A stretch of DNA of 64,000 bases from Salinimicrobium flavum (GTDB lineage Bacteria; Bacteroidota; Bacteroidia; Flavobacteriales; Flavobacteriaceae), in contig NZ_JBHULT010000010.1 in NCBI RefSeq assembly GCF_042684505.1, positions 248,001 through 312,000 of the forward strand. The letters run 5' to 3'. Position numbers and translations under genes: made by a program. Shown here piece by piece: positions 48,803-56,573 of the stretch. Position 1 is the first letter of the stretch, and every line of letters starts with the position of its first letter. The notes under the pieces were generated by a model. The model was not told the DNA's origin. It searched no databases and saw only the letters and a list, made by a program, of their open reading frames with translations.

Positions 48803-49471
48803 CTATTGAAAAAAGTATCCAAACCCTATGGTGAACATAATGATCCCGTAGAGGTAATGTTCCAGGCTCACATTGAGCAAACTTTTAGTTTGGTAATAAT
48901 TATAAATAAATATCCAGCTTACCAGGAATGTAGCTATGGGTGCCACCCAGTTCCCGTAAATAAAGTGTGTAAGGCCAAATATAATGGCATTACTCAACAT
49001 TAACAGAGGCTTTTCGGGAATGAGGGATTCATACCGGTGAAAATAATAGACACGGTAAATGATCTCCTGTGGGAAGACCGAAGCTATAGGATACAAAAAG
49101 AAGGTCACAACATAACTACCAAAATGTTTCATAGGATATTCAAAAAACAAATCAGGAAAGATCCACCAGGTAAAACCCACCAGCAGGATCGAGATTATAA
49201 CGATCCTTACCACACTTTTCTTCGCATAAGATTTCCTGAACCGGAACAACACCTTCCGGTCGAAGCCGGGATCACTTAATAACAGCAGGAGAAAAGTCCC
49301 TGCGATCAACATAAGTGGAATGATCTTTAACCAGCCATCCATGTATTTGTTCACTACAAATGGTATAAAAACAAAGAAAACAATGAATTCCCCTACCAGG
49401 AAAGCAGAGGAATTATAGATGGATCTCAGGTTCATCGAAGGTGTATTAAAGCCTGTTTTCATTATGTACAA
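48803..49471 (-). CDS. CPBP-family intramembrane metalloprotease-like protein
   Basis: A 222-residue inner-membrane protein with about seven hydrophobic segments. The CPBP (CAAX/Abi) motifs are recognisable but altered: motif 1, normally EExxxR, is PQEIIYRVYYF (Gln in place of the first Glu); motif 2 FGLTHFIYGNW keeps the His; motif 3 is LEHYLYG. With one Glu gone, activity as a CAAX protease is uncertain. ATG 49462 is an alternative start, three codons in. It begins 8 bp after the stop of the PAP2 gene and so is probably in one operon with it. It is convergent with the 42-residue gene. Confidence 0.78.
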   Translation of the reverse strand: MYIMKTGFNTPSMNLRSIYNSSAFLVGEFIVFFVFIPFVVNKYMDGWLKIIPLMLIAGTFLLLLLSDPGFDRKVLFRFRKSYAKKSVVRIVIISILLVGFTWWIFPDLFFEYPMKHFGSYVVTFFLYPIASVFPQEIIYRVYYFHRYESLIPEKPLLMLSNAIIFGLTHFIYGNWVAPIATFLVSWIFIYNYYQTKSLLNVSLEHYLYGIIMFTIGFGYFFQ

Positions 49472-49479
49472 AAACCCTG

Positions 49480-50247
49480 TTAAACTTCCAGATTTTCCTC
49501 TACGTCCAAGGATCCGTTAAATCTTCTCTTGCGCTCTCTTAACAGAGCGATGATATTGAACAGAATAATACAAAAGGCTACCCAGATCAAGCCAGCTATA
49601 AAGCCCCCTACAACATCTGATGGAAAATGAACTCCCAGGTATATCCTGCTAATTCCAATAAAAAATATTAGGGCAGAAAATAAGGTCACCAAAAACAAAC
49701 GTAATAATTTGTGCATTTTTATGTGGAACACGAGGTAGATCAAAAAGCCGTAAAAGGCCATAGCACTCATGGCATGACCGCTGGGGTAACTAAGGGTCTT
49801 GACTACCACTAGATGTTCAAGATCAGGGCGGGCTCTGTCAAAGGCCCTTTTCAATGCGATGTTGGCAAGCCCTGAAATTATGATGACTGCCAGAAGTTGA
49901 AAAATGAATCTTTTATTCCGCAATTTAAAGAAGAAAAATGCCGCTGCGATCGTGGTAGCTATCAAATAAGCATACACATCACCAAGATCTGTTACGAACT
50001 GAAAGAAGTTATTCAATTCAGGGGTTCTGAAAGAGGTTATAAATTCTGTTATCCGGTCATCGAATTTATTTAAGGCCTTTCCTGAAACATCAGCAGAAAA
50101 TTCTACAAACAGGTTTGTTCCTATTACAAATATTACGAAAGATACCAGGATAAGAATATAATAGGCATAATCTGGATGGTCTCTTGAGCCGTGTTTCTTT
50201 AAGAATTCAATCGTATCGCTGACCGCCTCTTTCACTCGGTTTGTCAT
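49480..50247 (-). CDS. PAP2-superfamily membrane phosphatase
   Basis: A 255-residue inner-membrane protein with six spans. The three phosphatase motifs are all present: KRAFDRARPD (C1, K-x6-RP), YPSGHAMSA (C2, PSGH) and SRIYLGVHFPSDVVGG (C3, SR-x5-H-x3-D). Such enzymes dephosphorylate lipid phosphates such as undecaprenyl pyrophosphate, phosphatidylglycerol phosphate or phosphatidate on the periplasmic side. The N-terminal 30 residues are cytosolic. The start codon is preceded by a TTAG tetranucleotide array that fills the 33-bp gap from the 3D-domain gene. The CPBP gene follows 8 bp later. Confidence 0.92.
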   Translation of the reverse strand: MTNRVKEAVSDTIEFLKKHGSRDHPDYAYYILILVSFVIFVIGTNLFVEFSADVSGKALNKFDDRITEFITSFRTPELNNFFQFVTDLGDVYAYLIATTIAAAFFFFKLRNKRFIFQLLAVIIISGLANIALKRAFDRARPDLEHLVVVKTLSYPSGHAMSAMAFYGFLIYLVFHIKMHKLLRLFLVTLFSALIFFIGISRIYLGVHFPSDVVGGFIAGLIWVAFCIILFNIIALLRERKRRFNGSLDVEENLEV

Positions 50248-50253
50248 GATATA

Positions 50254-50277
50254 TTAGTTAGTTAGTTAGTTGGTTAG
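50254..50277 (+). repeat. Tetranucleotide array (TTAG)6, one unit degenerate
   Basis: Six consecutive TTAG units (the fifth is TTGG) fill the gap between the stop of the 3D-domain gene and the start of the PAP2 gene. On the coding strand it reads as CTAA units ending 7 bp before the ATG. Copy-number changes would vary the distance between upstream signals and the start codon. Confidence 0.85.
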
Positions 50278-50280
50278 TTT

Positions 50281-50736
50281 TTAATCAGCACCATCCTGCT
50301 CATTGTCTGCAGGAAAAGTGATCACTACTTTCTTTCTACCCCACTTCAACGCCTTTTCCCTGTCGATTCCCATATAGATATCGATCTTGTTCTTCCACCT
50401 GGGGTGCATTTTGTCATTAACAATATAGATCCCTTCCAGGCCCTCGATCCTTACGGGAGTCTGGTATGAAAGTCCTTTTTCAAGCAGATCGCGGGAAACG
50501 GCAATAGATCTCACCCCCGGTGTAAGCGTGTCGCCCCATGCCGTGATTGATGGATCTCCTTCTCCCTGTACAGCTAATGAATTGTAGGCAGAGGCGGTAA
50601 CCAAAATAGATTGTTCAAAACATTCCTCCACCTCATTATCCTTATCGGCCTCTTCACAACTCCATAATCCCCCCATAAAAATTAAGGGGAACAACATGAT
50701 CTTTACCAGGACTTTTTCTGAAATCATCATTACCAA
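50281..50736 (-). CDS. 3D-domain (double-psi beta-barrel) lipoprotein
   Basis: A 151-residue exported protein. The signal contains MLFPLIFMGGLWSC, a likely lipobox. The mature domain has LVTASAYNSLAVQGEGDPSI, ITAWGDTLTPGVRSIAVS, VRIEGLEGIYIVNDKMHPRW and KIDIYMG, the 3D (Asp-Asp-Asp) domain found in lytic transglycosylase-like and Rpf-like proteins; the three acidic residues are kept in AWGD, VNDKM and KIDIYM. It may act on peptidoglycan or be a binding version. It is upstream of the PAP2 and CPBP genes in the same orientation and likely in the same operon. Confidence 0.85.
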   Translation of the reverse strand: MVMMISEKVLVKIMLFPLIFMGGLWSCEEADKDNEVEECFEQSILVTASAYNSLAVQGEGDPSITAWGDTLTPGVRSIAVSRDLLEKGLSYQTPVRIEGLEGIYIVNDKMHPRWKNKIDIYMGIDREKALKWGRKKVVITFPADNEQDGAD

Positions 50737-50771
50737 CTTACTAAAAATTTATTGAATTAAAATACTATCAT

Positions 50772-50799
50772 CCCTTTCTTAACCCTCTTTTAAGAAGGG
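50772..50799. other. Inverted repeat in the divergent 3D-domain/FKBP region
   Basis: CCCTT-T-CTTAA (50772-50782) can pair with TTAAGAAGGG (50790-50799), leaving one bulged T. It lies between the starts of the divergent 3D-domain and FKBP genes, with no T run of a terminator, so an operator is possible. The rest of the 307-bp region holds only the promoter at 50903. Confidence 0.4.
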
Positions 50800-50902
50800 C
50801 CTTTAGGAAAAGAAAACTTTTTTTAACGGCAATTGTTACAACGAAAGAACTAATTTTTTTGTGACCTTACAAACCGTTCATTTTAAGTTGATTACCTCAT
50901 TC

Positions 50903-50933
50903 TTTGGAATCCGTAAATATAATGGTATCTTTG
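50903..50933 (+). promoter_or_regulatory. Consensus Bacteroidota promoter for the FKBP gene
   Basis: TTTG (50903-50906), 19 bp, TATCTTTG (50926-50933): both elements match the consensus exactly. Transcription should start near 50938, giving a 5' leader of about 105 nt before the ATG at 51044. This is the best promoter in the window. Confidence 0.8.
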
Positions 50934-51043
50934 CAAACCGAAATGTGAGGTATATATTTCTCAGCGCTGTTAAGGTCTTTCCTTTTTATTTTCTGTTCTA
51001 TTTCCATTTCACATCTATTTTTTAATTGATTAAAAGAATTATT

Positions 51044-51472
51044 ATGAGTCAGATTAAACAAAATGACACAGTAAGAGTACATTACACCGGTAAATTAGCA
51101 GACGGTCAGGTCTTCGACAGTTCTCTTGAAAGAGAGCCTATCGAGTTCACCCTGGGACAGGGACAGCTTATCCCCGGATTTGAAAAAGGCTTGCTGGATA
51201 TGAAGGTGAATGAAAAGAAAACAATCGAAATTCCTTCTGAAGAGGCTTATGGAGCTCCAAGAGAGGAATTGATCCAGGAAGTGGAAAAAAATCAGCTTCC
51301 CGAAGAGATCAAACCAGAACCGGGAATGGGACTTGTATCCAAGAGCCCAGACGGTCGTGAAATGAATCTTGTGGTTACAGAAGTGAAAGAAGAGACTATT
51401 GTTGTTGACGGGAACCATCCCCTGGCAGGAAAAGACCTTATTTTCGATCTTGAAGTAGTAGAGATCAAGTAA
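51044..51472 (+). CDS. SlyD-like FKBP-type peptidyl-prolyl isomerase
   Basis: A 142-residue cytosolic FKBP. The N-terminal part NDTVRVHYTGKLADGQVFDSS and PIEFTLGQGQLIPGFEKGL are the FKBP domain halves, and between them lies an inserted-in-flap (IF) domain of the SlyD type (residues about 70-120). It lacks the His-rich tail of E. coli SlyD. It catalyses cis-trans isomerisation of prolyl bonds and acts as a folding helper. MSQIKQNDTVRV is chosen as start rather than the ATG at 51026. The gene has a long leader and ends in a terminator shared with the convergent ferredoxin. Confidence 0.92.
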   Translation: MSQIKQNDTVRVHYTGKLADGQVFDSSLEREPIEFTLGQGQLIPGFEKGLLDMKVNEKKTIEIPSEEAYGAPREELIQEVEKNQLPEEIKPEPGMGLVSKSPDGREMNLVVTEVKEETIVVDGNHPLAGKDLIFDLEVVEIK

Positions 51473-51495
51473 GAAGTTTTCTTTCTTGATAAAAT

Positions 51496-51529
51496 AAAAA
51501 AACCTGCAGGGATCTCCTGCAGGTTTTTT
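51496..51529. terminator. Bidirectional terminator between FKBP and ferredoxin genes
   Basis: AACCTGCAGG (51501-51510), loop GATCT, CCTGCAGG plus TT (51516-51525), with an A run before and a T run to 51529. Confidence 0.92.
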
Positions 51530-51549
51530 GCATAAAACCATGATGGTTT

Positions 51550-51900
51550 TTAATCGTTGTGCATAAAGGACTGTTTTGCCAGGAGTTCTGCTTCAGTTTC
51601 CTTGTTGGCAGGATCTGGAACGCAACAGTCAACAGGACAAACAGCAGCACACTGCGGTTCATCATGAAAGCCCATGCATTCTGTACACTTATCTGGAACG
51701 ATATAATATATTTCATCACTTAATGGTTCCTGTGCCTCACCTGCATTGGCTTTTTTTCCGTTTGGAAGAATAATATCCCCGTTCAGGTCTGTACCGTCTG
51801 CATAGCGCCAGTCGTCTGCCCCTTCATAGATAGCCGTGTTAGGGCATTCGGGCTCACAGGCTCCACAGTTAATGCATTCGTCTGTTATAATAATTGCCAT
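51550..51900 (-). CDS. 4Fe-4S dicluster ferredoxin
   Basis: A 116-residue soluble electron carrier. The first cluster is held by Cys9, Cys12, Cys15 and Cys19 (ECINCGACEPECPN, C-x2-C-x2-C-x3-C), and the second by KCTECMGFHDEPQCAAVCPVD, where the spacing C-x2-C-x8-C-x3-C is that of the longer loop in Alvin-type (Chromatium-like) ferredoxins. The middle insertion (about residues 28-60) separates the two clusters. It is divergent from the acyl-CoA reductase gene; the -33 element of that gene overlaps the start codon region of this one. Partners are unknown. Confidence 0.92.
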   Translation of the reverse strand: MAIIITDECINCGACEPECPNTAIYEGADDWRYADGTDLNGDIILPNGKKANAGEAQEPLSDEIYYIVPDKCTECMGFHDEPQCAAVCPVDCCVPDPANKETEAELLAKQSFMHND

Positions 51901-51923
51901 AGCTTAATTTTATTCTAAATTTG
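51894..51923 (+). promoter_or_regulatory. Putative promoter for the acyl-CoA reductase gene
   Basis: TTG (51894-51896), 19 bp, TAAATTTG (51916-51923; exact -7 match). The TTG sits inside the first codons of the divergent ferredoxin gene (start codon 51898-51900), so the two promoters are intertwined. Confidence 0.65.
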
Positions 51924-51964
51924 CACAAATTTAAAGCCAATTAGGTTCTTAAACAAATAAGGAA

Positions 51965-53041
51965 ATGACAATTGAACAGCGAAAAGAAAAGTTAATCATC
52001 CTTGGAAATTTCCTTGGCCAGTTTTCTGTATCGGGAATTGAAAAAAAGGTCGGGATTGCTCAGAATGACTCATATTTCGATAGACTTCAGGAAAAGATAG
52101 ACGCTGCTGTTCACCATAATGGCTGGTTCACGCGAGAAAATGTTTTGTTCTCTCTGGAACAATGGAGCAAGGCTCTTACTCCCTCAAATCTTGAAAAATG
52201 GCTTTCCCGTTATGATTTTAAGAAAGTTGAACGCAAAACAGTGGGGATCATTATGGCGGGTAACATTCCGCTGGTGGGGTTTCACGATTTCATTTCGGTA
52301 CTTGTCAGTGGGCATAAAGTTCTTGTAAAGCAATCATCAAATGACATGTTATTGCTTCCTGTCATTGCCGATTATCTCATTGCTGTTGCTCCGGAATGGA
52401 AGGAGAATATAGAATTTTTGGATACTTCAGAAGGAGCCTCCAAAATGGAAAATTATGATGCCGTTATTGCTACCGGAAGTAATAACACTGCCCGGTATTT
52501 TGAATATTATTTCGCCGGAAAGCCTTCCATCATTAGAAAAAACAGAAATTCCGTAGCTATCCTCACGGGAAAAGAAACCAAAGAGGAACTCACAGCCCTG
52601 GGCGAAGACATCTTCAGGTATTACGGACTGGGTTGCAGAAATGTTTCCAAACTTTATGTTCCCGAAGGTTATGATTTTGATGCCTTCTTTAAAGCTATAT
52701 ACCCCTGGAACCCTATTATTAACCAGGCCAAATACGCCAACAACTACGACTATAATAAGGCCGTTTACCTCATGAGCCTGTATAAGCTGCTGGAAAATGG
52801 TTTTTTAATCCTGAAGGAGGACAAAAGCTTCAGCTCTCCCATCGCTACCTTGTTCTACGAAACATTTTCAGACCTTTCTGAACTAAAAAAGGAACTTCGG
52901 AAAAAAGAAAATTCCATTCAATGTATAGTTAGTAAGGATCTGTTTGAGAAAGAAGTTCCCTTCGGAAAAACCCAGCATCCTGAACTGTGGGATTACGCAG
53001 ATAATATTGATACCCTGTCCTTTTTGACAGAAGAGGTGTAG
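51965..53041 (+). CDS. Acyl-CoA reductase (LuxC-like)
   Basis: A 358-residue aldehyde-dehydrogenase-fold protein. GIIMAGNIPLVGFHDFISVL and VLVKQSSNDMLLLPV are LuxC-family segments; YYGLGCRNVSKLYVPEG holds the catalytic Cys224. LuxC-type reductases turn fatty acyl-CoA or acyl-ACP into aldehydes with NADPH. There is no luciferase gene, so the role is another one. The divergent ferredoxin and downstream serC and 3-phosphoglycerate dehydrogenase genes make the familiar flavobacterial neighbourhood. The reason for the association is unknown to me. Confidence 0.88.
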   Translation: MTIEQRKEKLIILGNFLGQFSVSGIEKKVGIAQNDSYFDRLQEKIDAAVHHNGWFTRENVLFSLEQWSKALTPSNLEKWLSRYDFKKVERKTVGIIMAGNIPLVGFHDFISVLVSGHKVLVKQSSNDMLLLPVIADYLIAVAPEWKENIEFLDTSEGASKMENYDAVIATGSNNTARYFEYYFAGKPSIIRKNRNSVAILTGKETKEELTALGEDIFRYYGLGCRNVSKLYVPEGYDFDAFFKAIYPWNPIINQAKYANNYDYNKAVYLMSLYKLLENGFLILKEDKSFSSPIATLFYETFSDLSELKKELRKKENSIQCIVSKDLFEKEVPFGKTQHPELWDYADNIDTLSFLTEEV

Positions 53042-53139
53042 AAACTGCGATTTCAGGATGATTCTCTCCTAAATTATCATTTTAATAACAAGTAATCTGC
53101 CATTGTTTTCTCATATTTGTAACTGTTAAAAAATTCAGT

Positions 53140-54204
53140 ATGAAGAAACATAATTACAGTGCAGGACCTTGTATCCTTCCGCAGGAAGTTTTCCGTGAAG
53201 CATCACAGGCAATATTAGATTTTAACGACTCAGGTCTATCAATTTTAGAAATATCGCACCGCAGCAAAGATTTTGTTGATGTGATGGAAGAGGCACGCAA
53301 CCTCTCCCTCGAACTTCTTGGTTTAGAAGGCAAGGGATATAAAGCTCTCTTCCTGCAAGGTGGTGCAAGCATGCAGTTTCTCATGATAGCCTATAATCTT
53401 TTGAAAGACAAAGCGGCTTATCTCAATACAGGTGCCTGGAGCACAAAGGCTATTAAGGAAGCAAAGTTTTTTGGAGATGTTACCGAGGTAGCTTCATCAG
53501 CAGATAAGGATTTTAAATATATACCGAAAGGCTATTTTATCCCCTCTGACGTTGATTATTTTCATTGCACCAGTAACAATACCATTTATGGTACACAGAT
53601 GAAGGAATTTCCCCGAACACCTAAGCCGGTGATCTGCGATATGAGCAGTGATATTTTTTCACGTGAACTGGATTTTTCACAATTCGATCTTATTTATGCC
53701 GGTGCCCAGAAAAATATGGGACCTGCAGGAACCACCCTTGTCGTGATCAAAGAAGACATTTTAGGATATGTTGAGCGCTCTATACCTTCCATGATGGATT
53801 ACAGGATTCATATCAATAAAGCCAGTATGTATAATACTCCTGCAGTTTATGCCGTGTATGTTTCTTTATTGACCATGAGATGGCTAAAAAACAACGGCGG
53901 TATAAAGGCCATCGAAGAAAAGAATGAGAAAAAAGCTAACCTTCTTTATTCTGAAATTGACATTAATCCCCTATTTGAAGGTTATGCCAATAAGGAGGAT
54001 CGTTCTGTCATGAATGCAACCTTTACCCTGGTGAACGATGATCTTAAGGAAACCTTTGATGAACTTTGGAAAGAAGCCGGAATTAACGGTCTTAACGGTC
54101 ACAGAAGTGTAGGCGGTTATCGTGCCTCAATGTATAACGCGCTCCCTCTGGAAAGTGTACAGGTGTTGGTAGATGTAATGAGCGAATTGGAAAGAAAAGC
54201 TTAG
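53140..54204 (+). CDS. serC: Phosphoserine aminotransferase
   Basis: A 354-residue PLP enzyme that transaminates 3-phosphohydroxypyruvate to phosphoserine (and possibly 4-phosphohydroxythreonine for PLP biosynthesis). It opens with HNYSAGPCILPQEV, the glycine-rich part is LQGGASMQFLMI, and Lys191 in YAGAQKNMGPAG is the PLP-binding lysine. HRSVGGYRASMYNALP near the end binds phosphate. It is followed 27 bp later by a 3-phosphoglycerate dehydrogenase-type gene, so the two first steps of serine synthesis are encoded together. CATATTTG (53112-53119) is a near-consensus promoter box. Confidence 0.96.
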   Translation: MKKHNYSAGPCILPQEVFREASQAILDFNDSGLSILEISHRSKDFVDVMEEARNLSLELLGLEGKGYKALFLQGGASMQFLMIAYNLLKDKAAYLNTGAWSTKAIKEAKFFGDVTEVASSADKDFKYIPKGYFIPSDVDYFHCTSNNTIYGTQMKEFPRTPKPVICDMSSDIFSRELDFSQFDLIYAGAQKNMGPAGTTLVVIKEDILGYVERSIPSMMDYRIHINKASMYNTPAVYAVYVSLLTMRWLKNNGGIKAIEEKNEKKANLLYSEIDINPLFEGYANKEDRSVMNATFTLVNDDLKETFDELWKEAGINGLNGHRSVGGYRASMYNALPLESVQVLVDVMSELERKA

Positions 54205-54231
54205 AAAGAATTAACCACACAAAATAACTAC

Positions 54232-55182
54232 ATGAAAGTTTTAGCGAATGACGGTATTTCTCAAAGCGGGATCACTGCTCTTGAAGAAGCCGGATTTGAA
54301 GTAATAACCACCAAGGTGGCCCAGGAACAACTTAAAGGATACCTCAAGGAAAATAATATAACCGTTCTGTTAGTTCGCAGTGCGACCAAAGTGAGAAAGG
54401 ATATCATTGATGCCTGTCCTGAACTAAAGATAATAGGTCGCGGAGGTGTAGGAATGGACAATATTGATGTTGATTATGCCCGCAGTAAAGGTCTTCACGT
54501 GATCAATACGCCGGCAGCATCATCAAGTTCTGTGGCCGAGCTGGTTTTCGCCCACCTTTTTGGAGGAGTACGCTACCTGTATGCCGCTAACCGGGAAATG
54601 CCCCTAGAAGGGGATTCCAGGTTCAAGGAGCTTAAGAAAAGTTATTCGGCCGGTCGGGAATTAAGAGGGAAAACCCTGGGAATTATAGGTTTTGGAAAAA
54701 TTGGACGAGAAGTGGCCAAAATAGCTTTGGGAATTGGCATGAAAGTAATTGCCAGTGACCGCACTGAAGGGGAAGCAGAGATCACCCTTGAATTTTATAA
54801 CCACCAGGAGATAAAGATCCCTATCAGGACAGAGCCAGTTGAAGATTTGATTCAACATTCAGATTTTATTACCCTGCATGTTCCGGCACAAAATGCGCCG
54901 GTGATAGGTCGGGAAGAATTGAAGAATATGAAAGATGGGGTGGGGATCATCAATGCATCGCGTGGCGGAGTGATCGATGAAGTTGCACTTATAGAAGCAT
55001 TGGAGACCGGAAAGGTTTCTTTCGCAGGTCTGGATACCTTTTCTCATGAACCAACCCCTGCGATTAAAGTTCTTATGAACCACCGCATATCTCTGAGTCC
55101 GCATATTGGAGCGGCTACCAAGGAAGCCCAGGACAGGATAGGAATTGAACTGGCAGAGCAAATTATTGGTATTCTGAAATAA
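54232..55182 (+). CDS. serA: D-2-hydroxyacid dehydrogenase, probable 3-phosphoglycerate dehydrogenase
   Basis: A 316-residue NAD-dependent enzyme. The N-terminal substrate half (LLVRSATKVRKDIID, GRGGVGMDNIDVDYA) and the NAD-binding half (IGFGKIGREVAKI, Gly153 region) are typical. The catalytic Arg, Glu and His are in NASRGGVIDE, TFSHEPTP and SPHIGAATKEA. It lacks the regulatory ACT/ASB domains of longer PGDHs, so feedback inhibition by serine through ACT is not expected. Adjacent serC makes 3-phosphoglycerate the likely substrate. It ends in a strong terminator. Confidence 0.9.
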   Translation: MKVLANDGISQSGITALEEAGFEVITTKVAQEQLKGYLKENNITVLLVRSATKVRKDIIDACPELKIIGRGGVGMDNIDVDYARSKGLHVINTPAASSSSVAELVFAHLFGGVRYLYAANREMPLEGDSRFKELKKSYSAGRELRGKTLGIIGFGKIGREVAKIALGIGMKVIASDRTEGEAEITLEFYNHQEIKIPIRTEPVEDLIQHSDFITLHVPAQNAPVIGREELKNMKDGVGIINASRGGVIDEVALIEALETGKVSFAGLDTFSHEPTPAIKVLMNHRISLSPHIGAATKEAQDRIGIELAEQIIGILK

Positions 55183-55201
55183 CCAGGATCATTAAAACTA
55201 T

Positions 55202-55234
55202 AAAAATGCTTCCCAGACCGGAAGCATTTTTTTT
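55202..55234 (+). terminator. Terminator of the serC-serA operon
   Basis: AAAAATGCTTCC (55202-55213), loop CAGACC, GGAAGCATTTTT (55220-55231), T run to 55234. Confidence 0.93.
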
Positions 55235-55351
55235 GATGTGGGGGTTCAGTATGATCGGTCTGAAATTTTCGTAAATTATGATCTGAAGATTGCAGAAAAG
55301 TATGCTTACAGCAATACCATTTTTGAAAGCTTCTTACTTAAAAGATATATC

Positions 55352-55777
55352 ATGAAAAATCTATTTTTAATCCTGATGCTTGGAATATTCATCTATAGTT
55401 GTTCTTCCACAAAGGAAAGAAACATGAATGGTTCAGATCAAATGAACCAGGGGGATACCGTCAGGATCGCTAATGACACCCTGGAATATGAGATCCTCAT
55501 AATAGACCCGGGCTTTTCCTATTTCCTTAATGCGGTTGCTCATCCCGAAGGCTACTACTCCCAGTCCTACCTGGAAAACAAGAACAGGTTCCTGGTAAAC
55601 GATTATAACCAACGGGTGCGTATGCCAAACAGGTATGACCCCAACATATATGAGCTGGAGATCAATTATGACCCTAATATTGATTATGGATACGAGGTAA
55701 ATTATAAACTATATAATTACTTTGTATACCTGTCGAGAAAATACAATCAACGGTTTTCGGTACCCACCCGGTTATAA
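55352..55777 (+). CDS. DUF6146-family lipoprotein
   Basis: A 141-residue lipoprotein: signal MKNLFLILMLGIFIYSC with Cys17. The mature part has TLEYEILIIDPGFSYFLNAV, AHPEGYYSQSYLENKNRFLV and YEVNYKLYNYFVYLSRKYNQ, an aromatic-rich compact domain that I recognise as the DUF6146 family of Bacteroidota. Its function is unknown. The frame is open from 55238, but the extension overlaps no family sequence and the signal peptide starts at 55352. It is transcribed alone after the serA terminator. Confidence 0.8.
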   Translation: MKNLFLILMLGIFIYSCSSTKERNMNGSDQMNQGDTVRIANDTLEYEILIIDPGFSYFLNAVAHPEGYYSQSYLENKNRFLVNDYNQRVRMPNRYDPNIYELEINYDPNIDYGYEVNYKLYNYFVYLSRKYNQRFSVPTRL

Positions 55778-55846
55778 ATTTCAGGGTTTTCTTTTAAGAG
55801 ATTTTCTTCTGAAAGTTAATTCTACCAAATTGTCTTATTTGTTTTT

Positions 55847-55854
55847 TATCTTTG
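55847..55854 (+). promoter_or_regulatory. Putative promoter box, possibly leaderless (DUF6787-like gene)
   Basis: TATCTTTG matches TAnnTTTG exactly and ends 4 bp before the ATG at 55859, the same distance as for the glycosyltransferase gene. Transcription would begin at or next to the start codon. Confidence 0.5.
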
Positions 55855-55858
55855 CCCC

Positions 55859-56179
55859 ATGGAAAAATTGAAAAGACGCTGGGGTATTTCTTCCAATGGG
55901 CAAATTCTCCTTATTATCCTGGTTTTTGGAATCACCGGATCTTCTGCTGTTTATGCGGCTAAACCTGTTCTGGAACTGGTAGGTTTGACTAGAGCAAGTT
56001 TTTCTACAGAATTTCTGTGGGGTGGTCTTGGATATTATTTTTTAAGATTCCTGCTCATTTTCCCTATTTACCAGGTTCTACTTATCACCTATGGATGGCT
56101 GTTTGGGCAGTTTAAGTTCTTTTGGAATTTTGAAAAGAATATGTTCTCCAAAATGGGTTTTGCAAAGATCCTTAAATAA
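55859..56179 (+). CDS. Small membrane protein (DUF6787-like)
   Basis: A 106-residue membrane protein with two or three hydrophobic segments (about 15-35 and 50-83). It starts MEKLKRRWGISSNGQILLII and ends with WNFEKNMFSKMGFAKIL. The RRWGI--NxQ-LLIILVFGITGSSA start and the FWNFEKKM tail are a pattern of small flavobacterial proteins now listed as DUF6787; function unknown. A His-rich small protein gene follows after 14 bp and then a TonB receptor gene, so all three may be cotranscribed from the promoter box just before this start. Confidence 0.7.
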   Translation: MEKLKRRWGISSNGQILLIILVFGITGSSAVYAAKPVLELVGLTRASFSTEFLWGGLGYYFLRFLLIFPIYQVLLITYGWLFGQFKFFWNFEKNMFSKMGFAKILK

Positions 56180-56193
56180 CACTGTTCAATTGC

Positions 56194-56511
56194 ATGAAAG
56201 CTATCTATAAAACTGGATTAATTCTATTTATAGGGCTGTTGATGTTTCCATCGGCACTTGATCTTGCACACGTATTTTCTGGCCACAAGCACACGATATG
56301 TAATCACTATGCCGAATCACATTTTCACCAGGAAAATGTAGACTGTGACCTGTTCCATTTCCAGAAGACCCCTCTTCCCTATTCCGAATTATTTACCTAT
56401 TCCCTGTTAATTCCTGAAGTAAGGGCTGAAAAAAGCGAGGCGATCTATGTCTTCCCGGGTAGTTGTAAAAAACTTCCGTATACCCTTCGTGGGCCTCCTG
56501 TCCTGGCCTGA
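56194..56511 (+). CDS. His-rich small exported protein upstream of a TonB receptor
   Basis: A 105-residue protein with an N-terminal hydrophobic segment (residues 5-22) that is a signal peptide or anchor. The next part is very rich in His and Cys (LAHVFSGHKHTICNHYAESHF, then HQENVDCDLFHFQK), that is about eight His and two Cys in 40 residues, so metal binding is likely. The remainder (EVRAEKSEAIYVFPGSCKKL) is not informative. It lies 62 bp before a ZnuD-like TonB receptor gene, so it may bind zinc or another transition metal in the periplasm as a sensor or carrier. The role is inferred from context; no family name recognised. Confidence 0.62.
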   Translation: MKAIYKTGLILFIGLLMFPSALDLAHVFSGHKHTICNHYAESHFHQENVDCDLFHFQKTPLPYSELFTYSLLIPEVRAEKSEAIYVFPGSCKKLPYTLRGPPVLA

Positions 56512-56573
56512 TCTCTCCGGTAATTTTAAAAGGAAGCATTCTGCTTCAAAAATAAGCATTCAAAAAAATTAAT

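Noticed and set aside
48559..48822. 87-codon minus-strand frame
   Set aside because: Composition (Pro, His, Met runs) is that of an antisense frame; it overlaps the better-supported 42-residue plus-strand gene.
48803..49471. Active CAAX-type protease assignment
   Set aside because: Motif 1 has Gln for the first Glu (PQEIIYR), so only family membership is claimed.
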